In this document: positions 26,406 to 32,585 of the stretch, in pieces | Layout of the letters: every line of letters starts with the position of its first letter | Position numbering within the stretch: position 1 is the stretch's first letter | NCBI GenBank assembly: GCA_902789225.1 | Contig: CADANC010000010.1 | Coordinates: forward strand, 1 to 38,134 | Length of the DNA: 38,134 nt | Reading direction: 5' to 3' | Source of the DNA: an uncultured Erysipelotrichaceae bacterium | Lineage (GTDB): Bacteria > Bacillota_I > Bacilli_A > RF39 > UBA660 | Translations under genes and position numbers: made by a program | Notes under the pieces: generated by a model | What the model was told of the DNA's origin: nothing | Seen by the model: only the letters and a program-made list of their open reading frames with translations | Database searches by the model: none

Positions 26406-26945
26406 ATGAGTAATAGAATAAAAACAAAAGAATCAAAAGAAAAAAAGAAAGTAAATAATACTTCTAAAAATAATAAAAAAGAAAATAAAGCAATAGATGA
26501 TGAAACACTATCTACTGTAAGAAGTGAATTAAAAAAGAAAAATATTTATTTAAATAAACAACAAGAAGAATTAATGATACAAATATTCAAATTTATTGTA
26601 GTAGGAGGAATTGCTACTGTAATAGATTGGATTATATATTTTGTTTTATATCACTTTATAAAGATAGAACCTATCATAGCAAACATTATTTCATTTGCTG
26701 TATCTGTTGTTTATAACTATTGGGCTAGTTGTAAATATGTATTCAAAGTTAATAAAGAAAAATCTAGAACTAGACAATTTGTAGAATTTATTGTTTTTGC
26801 AATAATCGGATTATTAATAAATGAAGTAATTATTTGGGGATTACATAATGAGCTAGAATGGAATGCCATGTTAGTTAAGATTATCGCAACAGCAATAGTA
26901 ATGGTATTTAATTTTGTAACAAGAAAAAAATTCTTAGAAAAATAA
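26406..26945 (+). CDS. GtrA-like membrane protein (putative lipid-sugar flippase)
   Basis: The 179-residue protein has a Lys-rich, probably cytosolic N-terminus (1-55) and four membrane segments (about 58-175) with the GtrA pattern: FKFIVVGGIATVIDWIIYFVLYH, NIISFAVSVVYNYWASCKYVF, QFVEFIVFAIIGLLINEVIIW, MLVKIIATAIVMVFNFVTRKKFLF-like end. GtrA proteins are thought to move undecaprenyl-phosphate sugars across the membrane. The basic extension is longer than in typical GtrA proteins of about 120-140 residues. It follows the GtrB-like gene by one base, and GAGG ends the upstream reading frame as its RBS. Confidence 0.88.
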   Translation: MSNRIKTKESKEKKKVNNTSKNNKKENKAIDDETLSTVRSELKKKNIYLNKQQEELMIQIFKFIVVGGIATVIDWIIYFVLYHFIKIEPIIANIISFAVSVVYNYWASCKYVFKVNKEKSRTRQFVEFIVFAIIGLLINEVIIWGLHNELEWNAMLVKIIATAIVMVFNFVTRKKFLEK

Positions 26946-26970
26946 AATGGTTAAATAAATTAACCATTTT
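26944..26970. terminator. Bidirectional terminator after the GtrA gene
   Basis: A perfect 11-bp stem (26944-26954 with 26960-26970), loop ATAAA, flanked by A and T runs. It serves the GtrA operon and the convergent minus-strand gene, whose stop lies in the right arm. Confidence 0.9.
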
Positions 26971-27592
26971 TTATATTTAAATTATCTATATTAGCAATAG
27001 TAGCATCTACTGCATATTCAATAAATTCATTAATCAAATCTTCATCAAATAAAACATTATCTTTTTCTTTTGATTCAATTATTATTAATCCTGCTTTATC
27101 AACAATTACATTTATTTTTTCTATAGGTATTTCTTCAATAATATCATCTATCTCTGGTAAATCTTCATAAAATATTTTTAAATCAAGATTATAATCATCT
27201 ATAAGACTTTTATTAACACTTCCATAATCATCATAAATATATTCCATAAACTTTTCTTCATCAAAATTTTCTTTTTTATTATTCAATTTTATTATTTTAT
27301 TATCATCAATTAAACTAGGAACAAAATATTTAAACCAAATATAATCAGTATATAAATGAATATAATATCCTAATACAAAATCATTATTTAAGTATGATCC
27401 ATATTTATTTAAAAATCTATCAAGATTAGGAATATTTTTTTCTTCATCAACAAAATGTGTTATATCCTTAGAAATATTTATTAATTTAGCTATATCAGGC
27501 GCAATAGATCCAATTAATAATTGACTTTCATCTCGATTTAAAAACTTATTTACTTCCTTTGCTACACATATATGTATTAAACTACTTGCCAT
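26960..27592 (-). CDS. Zinc-dependent phospholipase C-like protein
   Basis: The 210-residue protein starts MASSLIHICVAKEVNKFL, then QLLIGSIAPDIAK, DITHFVD and FVLGYYIHLYTDYIW. The spaced His and Asp residues (His7, Asp in APD, His in THF, HLYTD) fit the metal-binding pattern of the zinc-dependent phospholipase C/S1-P1-like family, many of which are cytoplasmic proteins of unknown substrate. No signal peptide is seen. The C-terminal half is acidic and I do not recognise it. AGGAGG lies 6-7 bases before the ATG. The gene is divergent from galE and convergent with the GtrA operon. Confidence 0.65.
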   Translation of the reverse strand: MASSLIHICVAKEVNKFLNRDESQLLIGSIAPDIAKLINISKDITHFVDEEKNIPNLDRFLNKYGSYLNNDFVLGYYIHLYTDYIWFKYFVPSLIDDNKIIKLNNKKENFDEEKFMEYIYDDYGSVNKSLIDDYNLDLKIFYEDLPEIDDIIEEIPIEKINVIVDKAGLIIIESKEKDNVLFDEDLINEFIEYAVDATIANIDNLNIKNG

Positions 27593-27612
27593 AAAGACCT
27601 CCTACAATAAAC

Positions 27613-27618
27613 ATTATA
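27613..27618 (-). promoter_or_regulatory. Extended -10 promoter of the PLC-like gene
   Basis: On the minus strand the sequence reads TGTTATAAT, a TGn extended -10 with perfect TATAAT, about 20 bases before the start codon. The leader is therefore very short. Confidence 0.55.
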
Positions 27619-27670
27619 ACATAAGAAAAATATAATTTAATTTATAAGATTTTGTTTTTATTGTTTAATA

Positions 27671-27679
27671 TGTTATATT
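27671..27679 (+). promoter_or_regulatory. Extended -10 promoter of galE
   Basis: TGTTATATT is an extended -10 (TATATT at 27674-27679), with TTGTTT at 27653-27658 as a poorly spaced -35. The galE ATG is 50 bases downstream with AGGAGG before it. Confidence 0.45.
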
Positions 27680-27729
27680 AATATTAGATAAATAATTTAT
27701 AGAATTATAAAGAAATAGGAGGTAAGATT

Positions 27730-28737
27730 ATGAGCGTTTTATTAACAGGAGGAGCTGGATATATAGGAAGTCATACAGCTATTGAGTTATTAGAAAAAAA
27801 TGATTTAGTAGTTATAGATGATTTTTCTAATAGTAAACCAGAAGTATTAGATGCAATAAAAGAGATTACAAATAAGGAAGTAACTTTTTATGAAGGAGAT
27901 TACAGTGATAAAGACTTCCTAGAAAAAGTATTTAATGAAAATGAAATTGATGCAGTAATAAACTTTGCTGGTTTTAAAGCTGTAGGCGAATCAGTAAAAG
28001 AACCATTAAAATATTATGATAATAATATTGGTGGATGTATTCATCTATTAGAAGTAATGCAAAAACATAATGTTAAAAAATTTATTTTTAGTAGTAGTGC
28101 TACTGTATATGGAAAACCAGAAGTAGTGCCAATCACAGAAGAAGCAAAAGTAGGAGGAACTACTAATCCATACGGAACAACTAAATTATTTATTGAAAGA
28201 ATATTAGAAGATTTATATAAAAGTGATAATACTTGGAATATTTGTATATTAAGATATTTTAACCCTGTAGGATCACATCCATCAGGATTAATAGGAGAAG
28301 ATCCTAATGGTATACCAAATAATTTAATGCCATATATTGTTAGAGTAGCAGCAGGACAGTTAGAAAAATTAACAGTATTTGGAAATGATTATAATACTCA
28401 TGATGGTACAGGAGTAAGAGATTATATTCATGTAGTAGATTTAGCAAAAGGACATGTAAAAGCATTAGAAAAACTTAATAAAGAAGATAGTGGATTATTT
28501 ATATATAATTTAGGAACTGGTACAGGATATAGTGTATTAGATATGATTAATGCATTTGAAAAAGCAACTAATAAAAAGGTAAATTATGTAATAGGACCTC
28601 GTAGAGAAGGAGATATTGATGAATGTTACTCTGATCCTACTAAAGCAAATAATGAACTTAATTGGAAAGCAGAATTAACTATAGAAGACATGTGTAGAGA
28701 TTCATGGAATTATATAGAAAAAAAGAATTCTAAATAA
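27730..28737 (+). CDS. galE: UDP-glucose 4-epimerase
   Basis: The 335-residue protein has the NAD-binding GGAGYIGS (7-14), NFAGFKAVGESV, FSSSATVYG and the catalytic YGTTK (Tyr148, Lys152). HDGTGVRDYIHVVDLAKGH and the C-terminal YSDPTKANNEL are GalE features. It interconverts UDP-glucose and UDP-galactose in the cytosol using bound NAD. Length is normal for the family. The start has AGGAGG 8 bases upstream. Next to a large glycosyltransferase region it probably supplies UDP-galactose (or UDP-GalNAc) for the surface glycan, in addition to galactose use. It is monocistronic, with its own promoter and terminator. Confidence 0.95.
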   Translation: MSVLLTGGAGYIGSHTAIELLEKNDLVVIDDFSNSKPEVLDAIKEITNKEVTFYEGDYSDKDFLEKVFNENEIDAVINFAGFKAVGESVKEPLKYYDNNIGGCIHLLEVMQKHNVKKFIFSSSATVYGKPEVVPITEEAKVGGTTNPYGTTKLFIERILEDLYKSDNTWNICILRYFNPVGSHPSGLIGEDPNGIPNNLMPYIVRVAAGQLEKLTVFGNDYNTHDGTGVRDYIHVVDLAKGHVKALEKLNKEDSGLFIYNLGTGTGYSVLDMINAFEKATNKKVNYVIGPRREGDIDECYSDPTKANNELNWKAELTIEDMCRDSWNYIEKKNSK

Positions 28738-28748
28738 TAAAATACATA

Positions 28749-28782
28749 AAAAGATGCATATAAAAAAGATGCGTCTTTTTTT
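28749..28782 (+). terminator. Rho-independent terminator after galE
   Basis: A 10-bp stem (28749-28758 with 28770-28779, one G-T pair), an 11-base loop and seven or more T. Confidence 0.8.
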
Positions 28783-28829
28783 ATAAAAGTATTATATATT
28801 AAGCCCAATTTTTAATTATTCAATTTATT

Positions 28830-28838
28830 TGTTATAAT
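28830..28838 (+). promoter_or_regulatory. Extended -10 promoter of the DUF7666-like gene
   Basis: TGTTATAAT gives an extended -10 with perfect TATAAT (28833-28838). The start codon is only about 17 bases further, so the leader is little more than the RBS. Confidence 0.55.
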
Positions 28839-28854
28839 AAGGCTGGTGATGTCT

Positions 28855-29373
28855 ATGGAATTACACGGTTATAAAGCATTTAATAAAGGACTAACTAATA
28901 GATATGGAAAAGAATTTAAAGTAGGAGAAACTTATGAAATTAGCGGTCCTTTGAAATTTGGCAATAATGGTAATGGTTTTCATTTTTGTGAAAGACTTGA
29001 AGATACGCTACGTTATTTTCCTGCAATGGAAGAAGAAATAGAAATAGCTGAAGTAACAGCACTTGGCAATATAGAAGAATATGCAGATGAATATTATTGT
29101 TATTATGATATGTTCTGTACTGATAAAATTAGAATAGATAGAGTATTAGATAGAAAAGAAATAATTGAAATGTTCTTAGATAAAAATAATTTTAGAGTGA
29201 TGAGATTTGTTCAAGGTTTTAAACTAAAACCAATGGAATTAGATCTATACAAACTAGTATATGAGTCAAATATATGTGTAATGGATTCTATAGCATATTA
29301 TCAAGAAGGAGATAAAGAAGTTTATAATAGAAGAGCTAAAATAAGAAAACTAAGAAAACAAACTAATACTTAG
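28855..29373 (+). CDS. Hypothetical protein, DUF7666-like
   Basis: From the ATG at 28855, which has GGTGA 5 bases upstream, the protein has 172 residues; ATG 28849 and GTG 28846 are alternatives. It starts MELHGYKAFNKGLTNRYGKEFKVGETYEISG, then GNGFHFCERLEDTLRYFPAMEEEIEIAEVTALG. This KGF...GxxYxVGxTY...GFHFC...Y.. pattern is found in phage and bacterial proteins of unknown function that I know as DUF7666. The rest is charged and mostly helical. It is single, with its own promoter and terminator. The function is unknown and the family name is from memory. Confidence 0.65.
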   Translation: MELHGYKAFNKGLTNRYGKEFKVGETYEISGPLKFGNNGNGFHFCERLEDTLRYFPAMEEEIEIAEVTALGNIEEYADEYYCYYDMFCTDKIRIDRVLDRKEIIEMFLDKNNFRVMRFVQGFKLKPMELDLYKLVYESNICVMDSIAYYQEGDKEVYNRRAKIRKLRKQTNT

Positions 29374-29389
29374 TAATTATATATAAGAT

Positions 29390-29412
29390 GAGCTATAATT
29401 AGCTCTTTTTTT
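29390..29412 (+). terminator. Rho-independent terminator after the DUF7666-like gene
   Basis: GAGCTA/TAGCTC stem (29390-29395 with 29400-29405), loop TAAT, followed by a T-run. Confidence 0.8.
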
Positions 29413-29447
29413 ATTAAATGTTTAATATTTTATATAAGTTTTATACG

Positions 29448-29456
29448 TGTTATAAT
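29448..29456 (+). promoter_or_regulatory. Extended -10 promoter of the HD-domain gene
   Basis: TGTTATAAT: extended -10 with a perfect TATAAT (29451-29456). It supports the start at 29478, because the longer frame from 29418 would begin upstream of the promoter. Confidence 0.6.
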
Positions 29457-29477
29457 AAAACTATATTTGGAGGATAT

Positions 29478-30509
29478 ATGACAAAATTTAATTACAATAT
29501 AAATGAAAGAGTACTAGAATACTTTAGTATATTAGAACCAAATTTTCCTGAATTCTTATATGATTATATAAATACAAAAGAATTACTAAAACAACAATAT
29601 ATCTTCTTAGGATGCGGAACAATATATAGTGATCTATATGATACTAATTTTTTCTATTCCAATTTAGATCATTCTATAGGAGTAGCATTAATAATATGGC
29701 ATTTTACTCATGATAAGAAACAAACAATATCAGGACTATTTCATGATATCGCAACTCCTTGTTTTAAACATTGTGTAGATTTTATAAACGGAGATTATAT
29801 GAATCAAGAATCTACTGAAGAATTAACTGCAGAAAAACTAAAAGAGTCTACTGAAATCAAAGCATTATTAAAAAGAGATAATATAGCTATAGAAGAAATA
29901 GAAGATTATCATATATATCCTATTGCTGATAATGATAATCCAAGAGTATCAGCTGATAGATTAGAAGCAGCGCTAGCTAATTCTTTATTAACTTATAATA
30001 TATTAACTTTAGATGAAGTAAAAGAAATATACAATGACTTAGAAATTCAAAAAAATGAAGATGGTGAATTAGAATTAGGTTTTAAAACAAAAAAATATGC
30101 AAGATTACTAGTTAAAGCATCTACAACACTATCAGTTATTTATAGAGATGATAAAACAAGATATTCTATGCAATTTATTGCTGATATTTTAAAAAATCTA
30201 AATAAGGATAATTTAATAACAATAGATGATTTATATGAATTAAAAGAAACTGAAATAATAGATATTATAAAAGAATCAAAATATAAAGATATTTATAATA
30301 CTTGGATTAAATCTAAAAAAGTAAATATCTCAAATGAAGAACCTGATAATGTTTATTATGTTCATCATGGAGCTAAAATAAGATATATGAACCCATTATA
30401 TAAAGGTAAAAGAATATATGATGAATGTAAAATAGCAAAAAGATATATAGATAATAATTTATCTTATAGTATGGATAATTATGTATATATAGATAATATT
30501 AATTTTTAG
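29478..30509 (+). CDS. HD-domain phosphohydrolase
   Basis: The ATG at 29478 with GGAGG 5 bases upstream gives 343 residues. The HD signature is visible: LDHSIGVALI (His65), ISGLFHDIATP (His89-Asp90) and a later SADRLEAAL supplying the last Asp. These residues bind the metal pair in HD phosphohydrolases, which act on nucleotides or phosphate esters. FLGCGTIYSD and YSNLDHS precede the domain. The C-terminal third (HHGAKIRYMNPLY) is shared with a group of HD proteins of unknown substrate. A lipoprotein gene follows by 8 bases and is probably co-transcribed. Confidence 0.8.
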   Translation: MTKFNYNINERVLEYFSILEPNFPEFLYDYINTKELLKQQYIFLGCGTIYSDLYDTNFFYSNLDHSIGVALIIWHFTHDKKQTISGLFHDIATPCFKHCVDFINGDYMNQESTEELTAEKLKESTEIKALLKRDNIAIEEIEDYHIYPIADNDNPRVSADRLEAALANSLLTYNILTLDEVKEIYNDLEIQKNEDGELELGFKTKKYARLLVKASTTLSVIYRDDKTRYSMQFIADILKNLNKDNLITIDDLYELKETEIIDIIKESKYKDIYNTWIKSKKVNISNEEPDNVYYVHHGAKIRYMNPLYKGKRIYDECKIAKRYIDNNLSYSMDNYVYIDNINF

Positions 30510-30517
30510 GAGGAATT

Positions 30518-30904
30518 ATGAAAAAAGTCTTATTATCAGGTATTATTATATTAAGTTTATTCTTAATTGTAGGTTGTAAGAATAAAGAAATAAAAGAAGT
30601 AGATAGTCCAGAAGTAATTGAACTAGAAGGAAATCCTACTACAGGATATGAATGGACTTGTGTTGCTAAAGATGAAAAAATTGCTAAAGTTGAATCTATT
30701 TTTAAACCAGATGAAACAACTAGTGCTATTACAGGAGAAGGTGGAACATATTTATTTACTGTAACAGGACTTAAAGAAGGAAAAACAACTATTACATGTA
30801 AGTATGCAAGAAATTGGGAAAAAACTGATAATGATGAAGAAAGAAATTATAATGTTATAGTAGATAAGAATTTAAAAGTATCAATTGAAGAAAATAATAA
30901 TTAA
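30518..30904 (+). CDS. Lipoprotein with a chagasin-type (I42) cysteine protease inhibitor domain
   Basis: The 128-residue protein has a lipoprotein signal (KKVLLSGIIILSLFLIVGC, lipid-linked Cys20). The mature part shows the three loops of the I42 chagasin family in order: NPTTGYEW (39-46), GEGG (73-76) and RNW (98-100) in place of RPW. In chagasins these loops block the active site of papain-like cysteine proteases. The protein would sit on the outer face of the membrane and could guard against host, competitor or self-made cysteine proteases; which one is unknown. AGGAGG precedes the ATG. It follows the HD gene by 8 bases and is closed by a terminator. Confidence 0.87.
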   Translation: MKKVLLSGIIILSLFLIVGCKNKEIKEVDSPEVIELEGNPTTGYEWTCVAKDEKIAKVESIFKPDETTSAITGEGGTYLFTVTGLKEGKTTITCKYARNWEKTDNDEERNYNVIVDKNLKVSIEENNN

Positions 30905-30944
30905 AAAGTTAAAATAATTAATAAAAAAGATAATAATATAAATG

Positions 30945-30973
30945 AAGTGGAATTATGAAAATTCCGCTTTTTA
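30945..30973 (+). terminator. Rho-independent terminator after the I42 lipoprotein gene
   Basis: A 10-bp stem (30945-30954 with 30960-30969, one G-T pair) with a 5-base loop and T-rich tail. Confidence 0.8.
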
Positions 30974-30978
30974 TTATT

Positions 30979-31104
30979 ATGAGAAAATTTTATTTAATGT
31001 ATCCAATTTGGCAGGCAGTGTCTGCCAAATTAAGTTGGTCTCATTATTTAGAATTAATTAAGATAGATGAAGAAGAAAAGAAAAATTTTGAATTAAATAG
31101 TTAA
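30979..31104 (+). pseudogene. DUF1016/YhcG-family remnant (41 codons)
   Basis: This short frame reads MRKFYLMYPIWQAVSAKLSW followed by SHYLELIKIDEEEKKNF. That is the middle of the N-terminal domain of DUF1016 (YhcG-like) proteins, where (L)SWSHY.(E/L)LL.I is the hallmark; full proteins have over 300 residues with a C-terminal PDDEXK nuclease domain. Both flanks of the domain are missing, there is no RBS, and the upstream terminator abuts it. It is a decayed fragment. A perfect 10-bp inverted repeat lies within it. DUF1016 proteins are often found with defence or restriction-modification genes, so an older defence gene may have been lost here; that is inference. Confidence 0.7.
31005..31031. 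repeat. Perfect inverted repeat inside the DUF1016 remnant
   Basis: AATTTGGCAG (31005-31014) and CTGCCAAATT (31022-31031) are exact reverse complements around a 7-base centre. It is GC-rich for this genome. No T-run follows, so it is not a terminator. Confidence 0.7.
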
Positions 31105-31144
31105 AATTAGTATTTTTTTATTATCTAACAAATTATAGTATAAT
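31102..31144 (+). promoter_or_regulatory. Promoter region of the small acidic protein; copy A of a 43-bp repeat
   Basis: It ends in a perfect -10 TATAAT (31139-31144) and begins at the stop codon of the DUF1016 remnant. It matches 31419-31461 at 39 of 43 positions. No clear -35 is seen. Confidence 0.55.
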
Positions 31145-31193
31145 TATTTTTAGTTATTGTAATGATTTAAAAGTATAAGGGAGATATAAAAGA

Positions 31194-31421
31194 ATGAGTG
31201 AAATAGAAGAAAAATTAAGAAAAAAATTAAAAGAATACACTTTTGATTATGAAAATAATGATATATCAGGAGTAATGAATTTACTTGATACAGATGAAGA
31301 TATGCAAAAAATGTATGATTATATAGTTGATAATAATATTACTGATACAGATGATATCTATGATTATGGAATTGAATTATGTGATGATTTTGAATATATT
31401 GATGGAATAGAAGAAGATTAA
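31194..31421 (+). CDS. Small, very acidic protein of unknown function
   Basis: The 75-residue protein is a basic helix-like start (EEKLRKKLKEY) followed by a strongly acidic body rich in Asp, Glu, Tyr and Ile (DTDEDMQKMYDYIVDNNITDTDDIYDYGIELCDD). There is no signal peptide or membrane segment. I do not recognise a family. AAGGGAG is about 11 bases before the ATG. It sits between two copies of a 43-bp promoter block, the second of which starts at its stop codon and drives the lipid kinase gene. Confidence 0.6.
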   Translation: MSEIEEKLRKKLKEYTFDYENNDISGVMNLLDTDEDMQKMYDYIVDNNITDTDDIYDYGIELCDDFEYIDGIEED

Positions 31422-31461
31422 AATTAATATTTTTCTATTATTTAACAATTTATAGTATAAT
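31419..31461 (+). promoter_or_regulatory. Promoter region of the lipid kinase gene; copy B of a 43-bp repeat
   Basis: It ends in TATAAT (31456-31461), 24 bases before the ATG at 31485, and begins exactly at the stop codon of the acidic protein. It is the near-identical partner of 31102-31144. Confidence 0.6.
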
Positions 31462-31484
31462 AGTCTTGAAAGGAGGATTATTAT

Positions 31485-32402
31485 ATGAAGAAATGTAAGA
31501 TTATAATGAATCCTCAAAGTGGTAAAAAGAAAAAAGTTAATTATCATTCTCTTTATGACGTATTAAGAAAATATGGTTATGATGGAGAAATAATCTTTAC
31601 TAAAGGAGCTAAAGATGCTACTAAAATAGTTGAAGAACTACCTAATGATGTAGACTTAGTTATTTCTTGTGGTGGAGATGGAACGCTTAATGAAGTTGTA
31701 ACAGGAGACATGAGACGTAAACATAAATTAACTCTAGCAAACCTTCCACTAGGAACAGTAAATGATGTAGGAAACATGTATGGTCTAAATAAAAGTATTT
31801 TAGAAAATCTAGAATTGTTATTAAGTGGAAAACCTAAAAAAATAGATGTTTGCTATATTAATGATTCTTCATTTGTATATGTTGCTTGTCTTGGAGACTA
31901 TATTGATATGGCATATTCTACACCTCGTGAACTAAAAGCAAAATATGGAAAAATGGGATATGTATTATATGGAGTAAAGCAATTTTTAACAAAAAAAGTA
32001 CATCATTATAGAGTTAGATATACTGTAAATGGAAAAACTTATGAAGATGATTATTCCTTCTTCTTTATAACAAATTCATCACGTATAGCAGGATTTAATG
32101 ATGTTTACTATGATGTTAAACTAGACGATGGAATGTTTGAAGTAGCATTTGCTAAAATAAAAACAAAAAAAGATATGTTTACTACGCTTATTCAACTAGG
32201 AACAAAAGATATAAAAGATGTAAATGAAGTAACATATTATAGAACAAATGAAATAAAAATAGAATTCTTAGATCCACCTAAATCATCATGGTGTATTGAT
32301 GGAGAAGAATATAAATATCAAGGAACTACATTTGACTTAAAAGTAGTACCAGGACCTAAAATGTTATTACCAAAAGATAATGTAAAAATACTATTTGATT
32401 AA
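31485..32402 (+). CDS. Diacylglycerol kinase/YegS-family lipid kinase
   Basis: The 305-residue protein begins KCKIIMNPQSGKKKK and has SCGGDGTLNEVV (GGDGTLNE at 63-70) and LPLGTVNDVGNMYGL, the nucleotide-binding motifs of the DagK/YegS/LCB5 family. SWCIDGEEYKYQGTTFDLKVVPG is the usual C-terminal part. DgkB-type enzymes phosphorylate diacylglycerol, which LTA synthase releases when it uses phosphatidylglycerol, so this would recycle the by-product of the phosphoglycerol transferase at 5969. That functional link is from known biology, not position. AAAGGAGG gives a strong RBS. It has its own promoter and terminator. Confidence 0.9.
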   Translation: MKKCKIIMNPQSGKKKKVNYHSLYDVLRKYGYDGEIIFTKGAKDATKIVEELPNDVDLVISCGGDGTLNEVVTGDMRRKHKLTLANLPLGTVNDVGNMYGLNKSILENLELLLSGKPKKIDVCYINDSSFVYVACLGDYIDMAYSTPRELKAKYGKMGYVLYGVKQFLTKKVHHYRVRYTVNGKTYEDDYSFFFITNSSRIAGFNDVYYDVKLDDGMFEVAFAKIKTKKDMFTTLIQLGTKDIKDVNEVTYYRTNEIKIEFLDPPKSSWCIDGEEYKYQGTTFDLKVVPGPKMLLPKDNVKILFD

Positions 32403-32417
32403 ACCATTTAAGAATAA

Positions 32418-32445
32418 AGCATAATCATTTGATTATGCTATTTTT
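32418..32445 (+). terminator. Rho-independent terminator after the lipid kinase gene
   Basis: A perfect 9-bp stem (32418-32426 with 32431-32439), loop ATTT, then ATTTTTAT. Confidence 0.85.
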
Positions 32446-32549
32446 ATGTCAATATACAAAAAACATTTACACAAACTATACATTTATTATATAGGAAATA
32501 TCTACAAATATGTAAAAAGATAGAAATTTATTATAAATAAAGTCAAATA

Positions 32550-32558
32550 TGATATAAT
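32550..32558 (+). promoter_or_regulatory. Extended -10 promoter of the adhesin gene
   Basis: TGATATAAT, an extended -10 with perfect TATAAT (32553-32558). The 15 bases 32544-32558 are identical to 18242-18256. Confidence 0.65.
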
Positions 32559-32585
32559 AAAAATGGTAAGATAGGAGAATAAAAT

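Noticed and set aside
29418-29477. Longer N-terminus for the HD protein
   Set aside because: The first ATG lies upstream of the extended -10 promoter; GGAGG marks the ATG at 29478.
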